Shown here: positions 1-7,172 of the stretch, one piece after another | Layout: every line of letters starts with the position of its first letter | How positions within the stretch are numbered: the first letter of the stretch is position 1 | Origin: JBOIBN01 sp050739575 | GTDB lineage: Bacteria; Pseudomonadota; Gammaproteobacteria; JAKDMP01 | Assembly: GCA_050739575.1 (NCBI GenBank) | Contig: JBOIBN010000062.1 | Coordinates: forward strand, 1-13,216 | Reading direction: 5' to 3' | Length of the DNA: 13,216 nucleotides | The notes under the pieces: generated by a model | Databases searched by the model: none | Told to the model about the DNA's origin: nothing | Seen by the model: the letters and a program-made list of their open reading frames with translations, nothing else | Translations under genes and position numbers: made by a program

Positions 1-1025
<1,025 letters not shown>

Positions 1026-1078
1026 CGTTACCTGAACACAAGGCGCGGCGAAACCCGTTACGTTCGGGAGTTCCATAT

Positions 1079-1113
1079 AAAAACCCCACGCCGCAAACTG
1101 CGGCGCGGGGTTT
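1079..1113. terminator. Hairpin terminator between convergent acnA and outer-membrane gene
   Basis: Positions 1081-1094 pair with 1100-1113 (14 pairs with a single A/C mismatch at 1088/1106) around the 5-base loop AAACT. Read on the minus strand, the stem is followed by a run of T (1079-1083 are A on the plus strand, and some of these lie in the stem base), the classical rho-independent pattern for the 1144-1710 gene. Read on the plus strand, only TTTCCC follows, so termination of acnA is probably weaker. It lies between the stop codons of two convergent genes. Confidence 0.8.
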
Positions 1114-1143
1114 CCCTACGTCAGGATATGGGAAAGCCAGCTG

Positions 1144-1710
1144 TCAGAAATAGAAGTTAGCGCCTACCGTGAAGTTGTCATTCGTCAGATTGTCGTTGTC
1201 GCTGCCGAAGTTCTGATGCATATACTGCAAAGCCAAGCCGAAAGACTCGGTGGAACGGAATTCTATTCCGGCGCCATAACGCCAGGCGTCGGAATTTCCA
1301 CTCAGATCGCCGGTGCCGTCGGCGCGGCCGTAACCTACCTTGAGATAGGGCATGATCCCGCCGGACGCGCCAAGCGGAAACCCGAGGCGTCCGTCGATGC
1401 CATAGACGTTGGTACCATAATTCGCCGTACACGGTCCGCGACAATTGTTGATTGAATGATCCGTTTTGCGGTTATAGTCGTAAAATATGTCGCCGCCCGC
1501 CACAAAGTTTTCCGAAAGCTGAAAGTCATAGCCTCCCAGCACGCCCAGAGCCAAGGCGTTTTCGGAACTGGTGTGATCGCTGGAGACATTGTTCACGCCT
1601 GCCTGGACGCCCACGTACAGGCCGGTCCAATCCACAGTACCGGCCGCCAGCGCGACGACCGGACCGAACAACAGGCCTCCCAACGCGGCTAATCGTAGAA
1701 CATTTTTCAT
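1144..1710 (-). CDS. Small outer-membrane beta-barrel protein with signal peptide
   Basis: 188 residues. The N-terminus is a classical Sec signal peptide (MKN, a hydrophobic stretch at residues 4-19, and a likely cleavage site after VALA at residue 22). The mature part begins with DWTGLYVGVQAG, the typical first strand of small OMP_b-brl/Omp25-like barrels. Alternating aromatic, glycine-rich strands follow (LGGYDFQLSENFVAGGDIFYDY, in part; YLKVGYG; WRYGAGIEFR; FGLALQYMHQNFG). The chain ends in NFTVGANFYF with a C-terminal Phe, the BAM recognition signature. The length fits an eight-stranded barrel. Two cysteines in NNCRGPC could form a disulfide in an extracellular loop. The ATG at 1710 is well supported by the AAGGAGGA at 1716-1723. 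No specific function can be assigned: such barrels include adhesins, porin-like and structural proteins. It looks monocistronic, with a terminator on each side. Confidence 0.85.
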   Translation of the reverse strand: MKNVLRLAALGGLLFGPVVALAAGTVDWTGLYVGVQAGVNNVSSDHTSSENALALGVLGGYDFQLSENFVAGGDIFYDYNRKTDHSINNCRGPCTANYGTNVYGIDGRLGFPLGASGGIMPYLKVGYGRADGTGDLSGNSDAWRYGAGIEFRSTESFGLALQYMHQNFGSDNDNLTNDNFTVGANFYF

Positions 1711-1715
1711 TACAG

Positions 1716-1723
1716 TCCTCCTT
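1716..1723 (-). promoter_or_regulatory. Strong Shine-Dalgarno of the outer-membrane barrel gene
   Basis: The minus strand reads AAGGAGGA five bases before the ATG at 1710. This is the best ribosome-binding site in the window and fixes the start. It suggests high translation, as expected of an abundant outer-membrane protein. I could not find a convincing promoter between it and the terminator at 1768-1789. Confidence 0.8.
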
Positions 1724-1767
1724 GATTGAATAGCAGACCCGTCAAACGGCCAAAGGCCGATAAAACC

Positions 1768-1789
1768 CGGGGCCGCCCAAGCGGCCCCG
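1768..1789 (-). terminator. Rho-independent terminator of the sdh-ygfX operon
   Basis: A perfect 9-bp GC stem (1768-1776 with 1781-1789) with the 4-base loop CCAA. On the minus strand it is followed by GGGTTTTATC. It lies 104 bases past the ygfX stop and upstream of the outer-membrane gene, so it would end transcripts from the sdh operon. A smaller hairpin, CGGCC-AAA-GGCCG (1747-1759), lies just beyond it. Confidence 0.75.
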
Positions 1790-1893
1790 CCGAACAGCCG
1801 TCAATAACGTAGCATTCCGACCGCAAGAAATTCCCGTTCCTGACGGGCCCTATGTAGGGTATGACTAATATATCGGCAATTAGTTCACAATTT

Positions 1894-2400
1894 TCACGCC
1901 TTCTCGCGTCTTGCGTGCGCACGCAGGAAATCCAATCTCCGGCGCAAAAATGACGGGTGTGCCGCAGGAGGTGAAATATTAAGCCGCATGCGCAACCGCC
2001 TGAACGTATCTGCATCAACAGCGTCTCGCGCGATAACAACGGTCCGCGTACGCCGCCCGACGCGAACACAAACGGCAGCAAGAAAATGGGAAACGAACAC
2101 ACCAGATTGTATGGAACCGCTCGACGTTCTTCCGCGACGATCTACCAGAATGCACTCGCCCTCCGGCTGCCAGACGATGCGGCGTATCGAGAAGGCCGCC
2201 AGACGCAAGCCGTGCACGACGATCCACCAGGCACCGAACGCAAACAGCACAGTCATGAGCGGCAGACATGCCAACCAGGACAATCCGCTGAACCATACCG
2301 CAACGATGGCAGCCAAATACGCTGCGGCGCCAAGCACAGCAAGCGAACGCGAACCCCTTAAGGCAATATCAACGAGCGGCGGCAAGCGCTCCGACGACAT
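1894..2400 (-). CDS. ygfX: YgfX/CptA-family inner-membrane protein
   Basis: 168 residues. Two hydrophobic segments (about residues 19-39 and 42-62) are separated by a very short turn and followed by a cytoplasmic basic/beta domain, the layout of the YgfX (CptA) family. The C-terminal part, VVIARDAVDADTFRRLRMRL, aligns by eye with the LWLAADSMDEAEWRDLRRIL region I recall from E. coli YgfX. The partner gene sdhE is immediately upstream, as in enterobacteria. In E. coli the pair was first described as a toxin-antitoxin system (CptA/CptB) in which YgfX disturbs MreB and FtsZ. SdhE was later shown to be a flavinylation factor, so the toxin label is uncertain. The ATG at 2400 overlaps the end of sdhE by 32 bases, which implies translational coupling. 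The protein is longer than the roughly 135-residue E. coli one, mainly through a basic C-terminal tail. Confidence 0.75.
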   Translation of the reverse strand: MSSERLPPLVDIALRGSRSLAVLGAAAYLAAIVAVWFSGLSWLACLPLMTVLFAFGAWWIVVHGLRLAAFSIRRIVWQPEGECILVDRRGRTSSGSIQSGVFVSHFLAAVCVRVGRRTRTVVIARDAVDADTFRRLRMRLNISPPAAHPSFLRRRLDFLRAHARREKA

Positions 2401-2647
2401 TCTTCAACCCGGCGGGGGGAACCGCTCTGCCCATGATCCAATCAAGGATATCCGGATCTGCCTGTTCGAGCAAGAGCGCGAACGCCCGCTGTTCATCGGT
2501 GTCTGCCTGCGGGTAACGTGATTGGAGGTAGCGCTGCAGGATCAGATCGAGCTCGCGCAGGCCGCGCCGCGTGCGCCAGCGCAGTTGACCCAGCGACGGT
2601 AAAGACCCATCGCAGGATGCGGCTGCCGGTTGAACTGGAATCGTCAT
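2369..2647 (-). CDS. sdhE: SdhE, FAD assembly factor for succinate dehydrogenase
   Basis: 92 residues, DUF339/Sdh5 family (YgfY, CptB; SDHAF2 in mitochondria). It binds SdhA and promotes covalent attachment of FAD to the SdhA histidine. The core LRWRTRRGLRELDLIL (from about residue 22) contains the conserved RGxxE motif (RGLRE) needed for flavinylation. LLEQADPDILDWIMG (about residues 59-73) is the second family signature. I chose the ATG at 2647 because it gives the usual family length; the same frame stays open upstream into sdhB, but that part has no family resemblance. It lies 32 bases after the sdhB stop, and its 3' end overlaps ygfX. The placement directly after sdhB fits co-production with its client. 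Confidence 0.92.
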   Translation of the reverse strand: MTIPVQPAAASCDGSLPSLGQLRWRTRRGLRELDLILQRYLQSRYPQADTDEQRAFALLLEQADPDILDWIMGRAVPPAGLKNVVGALAAAR

Positions 2648-2679
2648 CGCCGCTCCGCGCGTTTTACGAATGCAAACGA

Positions 2680-3468
2680 TTACACTTCGCGTTCGGCAAT
2701 GAGCTTCTTGATCCCGGCTATCGCCTTGCCCGGATTGAGGTGCTTCGGGCAGGTATCGGTGCAGTTCATGATGGTGTGACAACGGTACAGCCGGAACGAA
2801 TCCTGAAGATAGTCCAGGCGTTCGCCGGTGGCTTCGTCGCGGCTGTCGGCAATCCAACGGTAGGCCGAAAGCAGTATGGCGGGGCCCATGTAGCGGTCGC
2901 CGTTCCACCACCAGCTCGGACAGCTTGTCGTGCAGCACGCGCACATGATGCACTCATAAAGTCCGTCGAGCTTTTCGCGATCTTCGATGGATTGCAAATG
3001 TTCGCGGCTGGGCACCGGCGAGTCCGTCTTCAACCAGGGCTGGATAGACGCATACTGCGCGAAAAAGTGCGTTTGGTCCGACACCAGGTCCTTCACCACC
3101 GGCATGGCGGGCAAAGGATAGATATTGATGTCTCCGGAAATATCGTCCTGCCCCTTGGTACAGGCAAGCGTATTCATCCCGCCCGTCCGGCCGCCGATGT
3201 TCATGGCGCAGGAGCCGCATACGCCTTCGCGGCAACTGCGCCGGAAGGTCAACGTGGGATCTATCTCGTTCTTGATCTTGATCAGCGCGTCGAGCACCAT
3301 CGGTCCGCAGTCCTCGCGGTCCACCTCGTAGGTATCTATGCGTGGATTCTCGCCGGAATCCGGATCGTAGCGGTAGATGTGAAAACGTTTGATGTTTTTT
3401 GCACCTTCCGCCTTGAAGGTTCGTCCCTTGCCGACGCGGGAATTTTTCGGAAGTCTGAGTTGTGCCAT
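2680..3468 (-). CDS. sdhB: Succinate dehydrogenase iron-sulfur subunit
   Basis: 262 residues. SdhB carries electrons from SdhA-bound FAD through three Fe-S clusters to quinone at the inner membrane. All ligands are visible. The [2Fe-2S] cluster has C79, C84, C87 and C103 (SCREGVCGSC and LACTKG), with a Cys at the third position as in mitochondrial SdhB, where E. coli has Asp. The second domain has CIMCACCTTSC (C173, C176, C179, C183) plus C230, C236 and C240 (CHTIMNCTDTC) for the [4Fe-4S] and [3Fe-4S] clusters. The PSWWWN segment (W188) matches the quinone-site Trp of E. coli. The N-terminus is about 24 residues longer than in E. coli. The ATG at 3468 has only a weak AGAAG upstream. It is 65 bases from the sdhA stop, the widest gap inside the operon, and that gap holds a REP-like palindrome. 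Confidence 0.97.
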   Translation of the reverse strand: MAQLRLPKNSRVGKGRTFKAEGAKNIKRFHIYRYDPDSGENPRIDTYEVDREDCGPMVLDALIKIKNEIDPTLTFRRSCREGVCGSCAMNIGGRTGGMNTLACTKGQDDISGDINIYPLPAMPVVKDLVSDQTHFFAQYASIQPWLKTDSPVPSREHLQSIEDREKLDGLYECIMCACCTTSCPSWWWNGDRYMGPAILLSAYRWIADSRDEATGERLDYLQDSFRLYRCHTIMNCTDTCPKHLNPGKAIAGIKKLIAEREV

Positions 3469-3486
3469 CGTCTTCTACCTCAAAAA

Positions 3487-3507
3487 ATCGCGAGCAAGCT
3501 CGCTCCT
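3487..3507. repeat. REP-like palindrome between sdhA and sdhB
   Basis: A single copy, reading on the minus strand AGGAGCGAGCTTGCTCGCGAT. It has the GGAGCG...CGCGAT frame typical of REP elements in Pseudomonas and Xanthomonas-like genomes. Positions 3490-3495 pair with 3498-3503. The plus strand has six A's at 3482-3487, so on the transcribed minus strand the hairpin is followed by GA and then six T's, which resembles an intrinsic terminator or attenuator inside the operon. It shares its outer frame with the pair at 6140-6208 but has a different stem sequence. Confidence 0.65.
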
Positions 3508-3533
3508 GCTAATCTCTCACTCCTCACGCTTCT

Positions 3534-5321
3534 TCAATAAACGCGCTTCTTCGGCGGGAAGGCCTTGATGTCGTCGCTGAGCGTGAAGTCGTGCACCGGA
3601 CGATAGTCAATACGCACCTCGCCGCTGCCGCTCAGCCAAACCAGCGTATGCTTCATCCAGTTCGCGTCGTCGCGATCGGGATAGTCCTCGCGCGCATGGG
3701 CACCCCGGCTTTCCTCGCGATTGGCCGCACCGTACATCGTGGCGATGGCCTGCGGCAGCATGTTGGCAAGTTCCAGCGTTTCGGCAAGATCCGAGTTCCA
3801 GATGAGCGAACGATCGCTCACCCCGACGTCGCCGAGAAGCGCCGCGACTTCGCTGATATTCTTCCTGCCTTCGGCAAGCGTCGGGCCGTTGCGAAATACC
3901 GTCGCGTCGCGCTGCATGGTGCGCTGCATGCGGTCGCGGACCTCCGCCGTGGGCACGCTGCCCTTGGCGTAGCGGAAACGATCGAAGCGCGCGAGCGCCT
4001 CTTCCCCTGCCTTCTCCGGCAAGGCCGGCGTTTTCCCCGGCTCTACGGTTTCGGCACAACGGGCGGCGGCGGCGCGCCCGAACACAACCAGATCGACGAG
4101 CGAGTTCGAGCCCAAACGATTCGCGCCGTGTACGGATACGCAGGCCGCCTCGCCGACGGCCATCAGGCCCGGCACCACGCTGTCGGGATCGCCGTCCTTG
4201 AGCGTGACCGCTTCGCCGCGATGATTGGTCGGAATGCCGCCCATGCAGTAATGCGCTGTCGGCAGTACCGGAATCGGTTCCTTGTTGACATCCACGCCGG
4301 CGAAGATATGTGCGGTCTCGGAAATGCCGGGCAGGCGCTCGCGCAAAACGTCGGCGCCCAGATGTTCCAGATGCAGCTCGAGATGATCTTTTTTCGCACC
4401 GACCCCGCGGCCTTCGCGAATCTCGATCGTCATCGCGCGCGAAACCACATCGCGCGAGGCGAGGTCCTTGGCATGCGGCGCGTAGCGTTCCATGAAGCGC
4501 TCGCCCTCGCTGTTGGTGAGGTAACCGCCCTCCCCGCGAGAGCCTTCGGTAATCAGGCAGCCCGCGCTATAGATGCCGGTCGGGTGAAACTGCACGAATT
4601 CCATGTCCTGCAAGGGCAGCCCGGCGCGCAGCACCAGGCCGCCGCCGTCGCCGGTGCAGGTGTGCGCCGAGGTGCAGGAGAAAAAGATGCGGCCGTAACC
4701 GCCGGTCGCGAGTATCACCTGCTGCGCCGCAAAACGGTGCAATTTACCGCTCATCAGATCCCAAGCCAGAAGCCCGCGGCAGACGCCGTCCTGCATCAAA
4801 AGATCAAGCGCGAAGCATTCGATGAAAAACTCGGCCTTGTGCTTGAGCGACTGCTGGTAAAGCGTATGCAGCATCGCGTGTCCGGTGCGATCGGCGGCCG
4901 CGCAGGTACGGTGCGCAGTGCCCTCGCCGAAGCGCGTCGTCATGCCGCCGAAGGGCCGCTGGTAAATCTTGCCCGCCTCGGTGCGCGAGAACGGCATCCC
5001 GTAGTGTTCGAGTTCCACTACCGCCGCCGGCGCCTCGCGGCAAAGATATTCGATCGCGTCCTGATCGCCCAGCCAGTCGCCGCCCTTGACCGTGTCGTAC
5101 ATGTGCCAGGACCAGTGATCCTCGCCCATGTTGCCGAGCGCGGCGGCGATGCCGCCCTGGGCCGCGACGGTGTGGCTGCGAGTCGGGAAAACCTTCGTCA
5201 CGCAGGCGGTCTTCAACCCGGCCTCGGCAAGCCCGAGTGTCGCGCGCAATCCGGCGCCGCCGGCGCCCACCACCACAACGTCATAGCGGTGGTCGATGAT
5301 TTCATAGTCGCCGACGGTCAT
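3534..5321 (-). CDS. sdhA: Succinate dehydrogenase flavoprotein subunit
   Basis: 595 residues. Oxidises succinate to fumarate with covalently bound FAD, on the cytoplasmic face of complex II. Visible features: the dinucleotide-binding GAGGAGLRA (residues 19-27); the FAD-linking histidine H50 in RSHTVAAQGG; HRTCAAADRTGH (138-149); and active-site residues by family alignment, H246 (QFHPTG), R290 (LASRDVV), H357 (TAHYCMGG) and R402 (ANRLGSNS). These correspond to E. coli H45, H242, R286, H354 and R399. The C-terminus KAFPPKKRVY is typical of this subunit. The ATG at 5321 lies one base after the sdhD stop, so translation is probably coupled. No changes at key residues were seen. SdhE, encoded downstream, would flavinylate H50. 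Confidence 0.98.
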   Translation of the reverse strand: MTVGDYEIIDHRYDVVVVGAGGAGLRATLGLAEAGLKTACVTKVFPTRSHTVAAQGGIAAALGNMGEDHWSWHMYDTVKGGDWLGDQDAIEYLCREAPAAVVELEHYGMPFSRTEAGKIYQRPFGGMTTRFGEGTAHRTCAAADRTGHAMLHTLYQQSLKHKAEFFIECFALDLLMQDGVCRGLLAWDLMSGKLHRFAAQQVILATGGYGRIFFSCTSAHTCTGDGGGLVLRAGLPLQDMEFVQFHPTGIYSAGCLITEGSRGEGGYLTNSEGERFMERYAPHAKDLASRDVVSRAMTIEIREGRGVGAKKDHLELHLEHLGADVLRERLPGISETAHIFAGVDVNKEPIPVLPTAHYCMGGIPTNHRGEAVTLKDGDPDSVVPGLMAVGEAACVSVHGANRLGSNSLVDLVVFGRAAAARCAETVEPGKTPALPEKAGEEALARFDRFRYAKGSVPTAEVRDRMQRTMQRDATVFRNGPTLAEGRKNISEVAALLGDVGVSDRSLIWNSDLAETLELANMLPQAIATMYGAANREESRGAHAREDYPDRDDANWMKHTLVWLSGSGEVRIDYRPVHDFTLSDDIKAFPPKKRVY

Positions 5322-5322
5322 G

Positions 5323-5703
5323 CTAAAAACTCCCGAAGCCGACCATGCCCGCGGCGATGATGCCGAGCAGCGCGAGCGCGATGCTCAAAAACTTCACCAC
5401 GGTAATCAGCACGAAGGCGGGGCCGGGAGACAGGTAATCCTCGATCACGACCCTGAGCCCGAGGTAACCGTGCCAGAACGCCATCGCGACCAGCAACACC
5501 ACGAAAAGCAGAATCCACGGCCGGTGCAGCCAGGCGAAGACCTGATAGTACCCGGTGCGCATGACCCAGAAGAAAAGCACCGCCGCCGCAAGACCGAGCG
5601 GGATCATCGCAATTGCCGTCAGCCGCTGAGCGATCCAGTGAGCAGTGCCGTTCCGGGCCGATCCGAGCCCGCGCGCTTCGGCAAGCGGACTGCGGAAATT
5701 CAT
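5323..5703 (-). CDS. sdhD: Succinate dehydrogenase membrane anchor subunit SdhD
   Basis: 126 residues with three hydrophobic segments (about 29-48, 63-85 and 99-122), as expected for the small anchor of complex II. The N-terminal SPLAEARGLGSA and HWIAQRLTAIA match the alphaproteobacterial/Xanthomonas type of SdhD rather than the E. coli type. H78 in FWHGYLGLRVVIEDY is the predicted haem b ligand, and D89-Y90 match the E. coli Asp-Tyr pair at the quinone site. The ATG at 5703 overlaps the sdhC stop as ATGA, which fixes the start. A longer open frame upstream is only the shadow of sdhC. Confidence 0.95.
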   Translation of the reverse strand: MNFRSPLAEARGLGSARNGTAHWIAQRLTAIAMIPLGLAAAVLFFWVMRTGYYQVFAWLHRPWILLFVVLLVAMAFWHGYLGLRVVIEDYLSPGPAFVLITVVKFLSIALALLGIIAAGMVGFGSF

Positions 5704-6122
5704 AACGTACCACCCGCGAGCAGCCAACCGAAGAGCCAGGCCGCCGCAGTCAGAACGAGGGAACTGACCACGACCAGCCAGCCGCTCACGCGATACGCGA
5801 GCGCACCCCGCTCGCGGTGTATCCATTCGTCGAATCCGTGCCCGCTGTCCCAGAAGAGATGCCGCACGCCGTTCAACAAATGATAGAAAAAGGCGAGGCT
5901 CCACAGACACAAGAAGGCCTGCCCGATCCACAAATGAAAGAACCAGCCCGCCATCGCGAAGGCGTGCGGGCCGAGCGAGAGTGCGACCAGCCAGTACACT
6001 AAACCCAACGCACCTGAATACAGCACGATTCCGGATGCCCGGTGCAGGATCGAGAGCGTCATCGTGATCCGCCAACGATAAATACCGAGATGCGGCGAGA
6101 TCGGCCGGGTATCAACCATCAT
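5700..6122 (-). CDS. sdhC: Succinate dehydrogenase cytochrome b556 subunit SdhC
   Basis: 140 residues, the large membrane anchor of complex II. RPISPHLGIYRW and MTLSILHRASG (residues 21-31) are the family signature. S24 and R28 correspond to the E. coli quinone-site Ser27 and Arg31. H81 in FYHLLNGVRHLFWD corresponds to haem ligand His84. Three membrane segments are seen at about 32-51, 62-83 and 112-136. I chose the ATG at 6122 because GGAGAC (6126-6131) lies at normal distance and the signature begins at once. A second ATG follows immediately at 6119 (MM) and could equally be used. Extending further upstream would add 39 residues translated from the REP region with no family similarity. First gene of sdhCDAB-sdhE-ygfX. 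Confidence 0.95.
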   Translation of the reverse strand: MMVDTRPISPHLGIYRWRITMTLSILHRASGIVLYSGALGLVYWLVALSLGPHAFAMAGWFFHLWIGQAFLCLWSLAFFYHLLNGVRHLFWDSGHGFDEWIHRERGALAYRVSGWLVVVSSLVLTAAAWLFGWLLAGGTL

Positions 6123-6125
6123 GCT

Positions 6126-6131
6126 GTCTCC
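6126..6131 (-). promoter_or_regulatory. Ribosome-binding site of sdhC
   Basis: The minus strand reads GGAGAC, with the GGAG five bases before the first ATG (6122) and eight before the second (6119). It decides for the MM start over the longer open frame upstream. Confidence 0.6.
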
Positions 6132-6139
6132 AACGCCGG

Positions 6140-6208
6140 TAGGAGCGGCGGTCACCGCCGCGATGCCAACCGCACGATAAAGAATCGCGGCGGGGACCAC
6201 CGCTCCCA
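6140..6208. repeat. Inverted pair of REP-like elements (BIME-like) upstream of sdhC
   Basis: Two 25-base units in opposite orientation: 6140-6164 (starts TAGGAGCGGCGG) and 6184-6208 (its reverse complement starts TGGGAGCGGTGG). They differ at three of 25 positions. Each is itself palindromic around a 3-base centre, and together they can fold into one long stem over a 19-base spacer. Pairs of this kind are typical bacterial interspersed mosaic elements. The pair sits in the 5' leader of sdhC, 18 bases from the start codon, in the only real gap between the ispD cluster and the sdh genes. Confidence 0.75.
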
Positions 6209-6250
6209 CACATACAGGTCGATCGCGATGGTTTTTCAACAGCCGTGTAA

Positions 6251-6421
6251 TCAGAAATCAATGCAGCGCCCCTTGCGTTCCCAGTCACCGTAGCGCGTGG
6301 GCTCGGGTCCGTGCGGACCGCCGATTTCACGCTCGCGTTCGGGTTCGGCCGCATTCGTCGGGATATCGTCCGCTTTCGTTTTCGAACGGTCAGTCTGTTC
6401 GGATTTTTTCTCGACTCGCAT
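6251..6421 (-). CDS. SDHAF4/DUF1674-family succinate dehydrogenase assembly factor
   Basis: 56 residues: a charged, probably disordered N-terminal half (VEKKSEQTDRSKTKAD) and the diagnostic C-terminus EIGGPHGPEPTRYGDWERKG followed by RCIDF. This matches the conserved C-terminal motif of DUF1674, the family of mitochondrial SDHAF4 (yeast Sdh8), which binds flavinylated SDHA and protects it before complex II assembly. The ATG at 6421 lies 13 bases after the ispD stop. A GTG at 6454 would add 11 basic residues and overlap ispD, so I prefer the ATG, although neither has a clear Shine-Dalgarno. Its position directly ahead of sdhC supports the role. The family call rests on the C-terminal motif alone, but that motif is very specific. 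Confidence 0.87.
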   Translation of the reverse strand: MRVEKKSEQTDRSKTKADDIPTNAAEPEREREIGGPHGPEPTRYGDWERKGRCIDF

Positions 6422-6434
6422 GCGGGTAATTCTA

Positions 6435-7142
6435 TCACCGCGGCAACGCCGCACGCGCCGTAAGTATCGCCTCGGCCATCGCCACGTCCTGCATCCGCGT
6501 CACCTTGATGTTGTCGGCGCTTCCCGCGACCAGTCGCGGCGAATGTCCGGCCCGTTCCATCGCCATCGCCTCGTCGGTCACGGCTGCGCCGTCCGCAAGC
6601 GTTTTGGCGAGCGCGTCACGAAGCAATCCGTAGCGGAACATTTGCGGAGTCAGCGCGCGCCACAGTCCCGCCCGATCAACGGTACGCGCGATGCGTCCCG
6701 CCTCATCGACCTGCTTGAGCGTATCGTCCACGGGCGCGGCAAGAATGCCGCCGACCGGATCGTCAGCAAGCACGCTTATCAGCCGCTCAAGTTCGATCGG
6801 ATCGAGACAAGGTCGCGCCGCATCATGCACCACAACCCAATCATCCGCTGCGACGCGCCCCGCAATGGCGGCAAGCGCCGCGAGCACCGAATCGGCACGC
6901 GTCGCACCGCCCGTCACGGTGACCAGGGGTTTGGAGCATTTCTCCGGCACTAGCGCGGACCATTCGCTGTCGTCAGGCACGAGTGCCACCGCCACGCCGT
7001 CAATGCATCGGGCTTCGAGAAACAGCGACAATGCGTGGGCAATCATCGGCCGGCCGTCGAGCTTGAAGTATTGCTTGGCGCAGGCGCCGCCGAAGCGTTC
7101 GCCCGCGCCGGCCGCGGGGATGATCGCCCAGACCGCCGCCAC
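6435..7142 (-). CDS. ispD: 2-C-methyl-D-erythritol 4-phosphate cytidylyltransferase
   Basis: 235 residues. Third step of the MEP isoprenoid pathway: MEP plus CTP gives CDP-ME. Motifs: IPAAGAGERFGG with KQY (R17 and K24 are the CTP-binding catalytic Arg and Lys); GGATRADSVLAAL (78-90); VVHDAARP (104-111, with metal-binding D107); TVDRAGLWRALTPQ (154-167); VTDEAMAME; and DNIKVTR (210-216, K213). It begins with GTG at 7142, with a GGAG about ten bases upstream; no ATG gives a better start. It uses CTP, the product of pyrG at the head of the same cluster. ispF, which usually follows, is absent: the next gene is the SDHAF4-like one, then sdhC. Confidence 0.96.
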   Translation of the reverse strand: MAAVWAIIPAAGAGERFGGACAKQYFKLDGRPMIAHALSLFLEARCIDGVAVALVPDDSEWSALVPEKCSKPLVTVTGGATRADSVLAALAAIAGRVAADDWVVVHDAARPCLDPIELERLISVLADDPVGGILAAPVDDTLKQVDEAGRIARTVDRAGLWRALTPQMFRYGLLRDALAKTLADGAAVTDEAMAMERAGHSPRLVAGSADNIKVTRMQDVAMAEAILTARAALPR

Positions 7143-7172
7143 CGCTAACCCGCTCCGCCGGTTGCCGTACGC

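Noticed and set aside
1144..1710. Barrel gene as part of the sdh operon
   Set aside because: A strong terminator at 1768-1789 separates it from ygfX, and it has its own strong Shine-Dalgarno.
1724..1767. Promoter for the outer-membrane barrel gene
   Set aside because: TTGGCC and TATTCA are present on the minus strand, but spacing is only 15 bases and the leader would be too short to include the Shine-Dalgarno comfortably.
3591..5360. 589-codon open frame on the plus strand opposite sdhA
   Set aside because: It mirrors sdhA, which has all family motifs. The translation is Arg/Ala/His-rich without any recognisable domain, as expected of antisense frames in GC-rich DNA.
6211..6239. Possible sdhC promoter, TTGAAA (6234-6239) with TGTATG 17 bases on (6211-6216), minus strand
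   Set aside because: The -35 is good but the -10 matches at only three of six positions and the start would fall inside the REP pair. Too weak to list as a feature.
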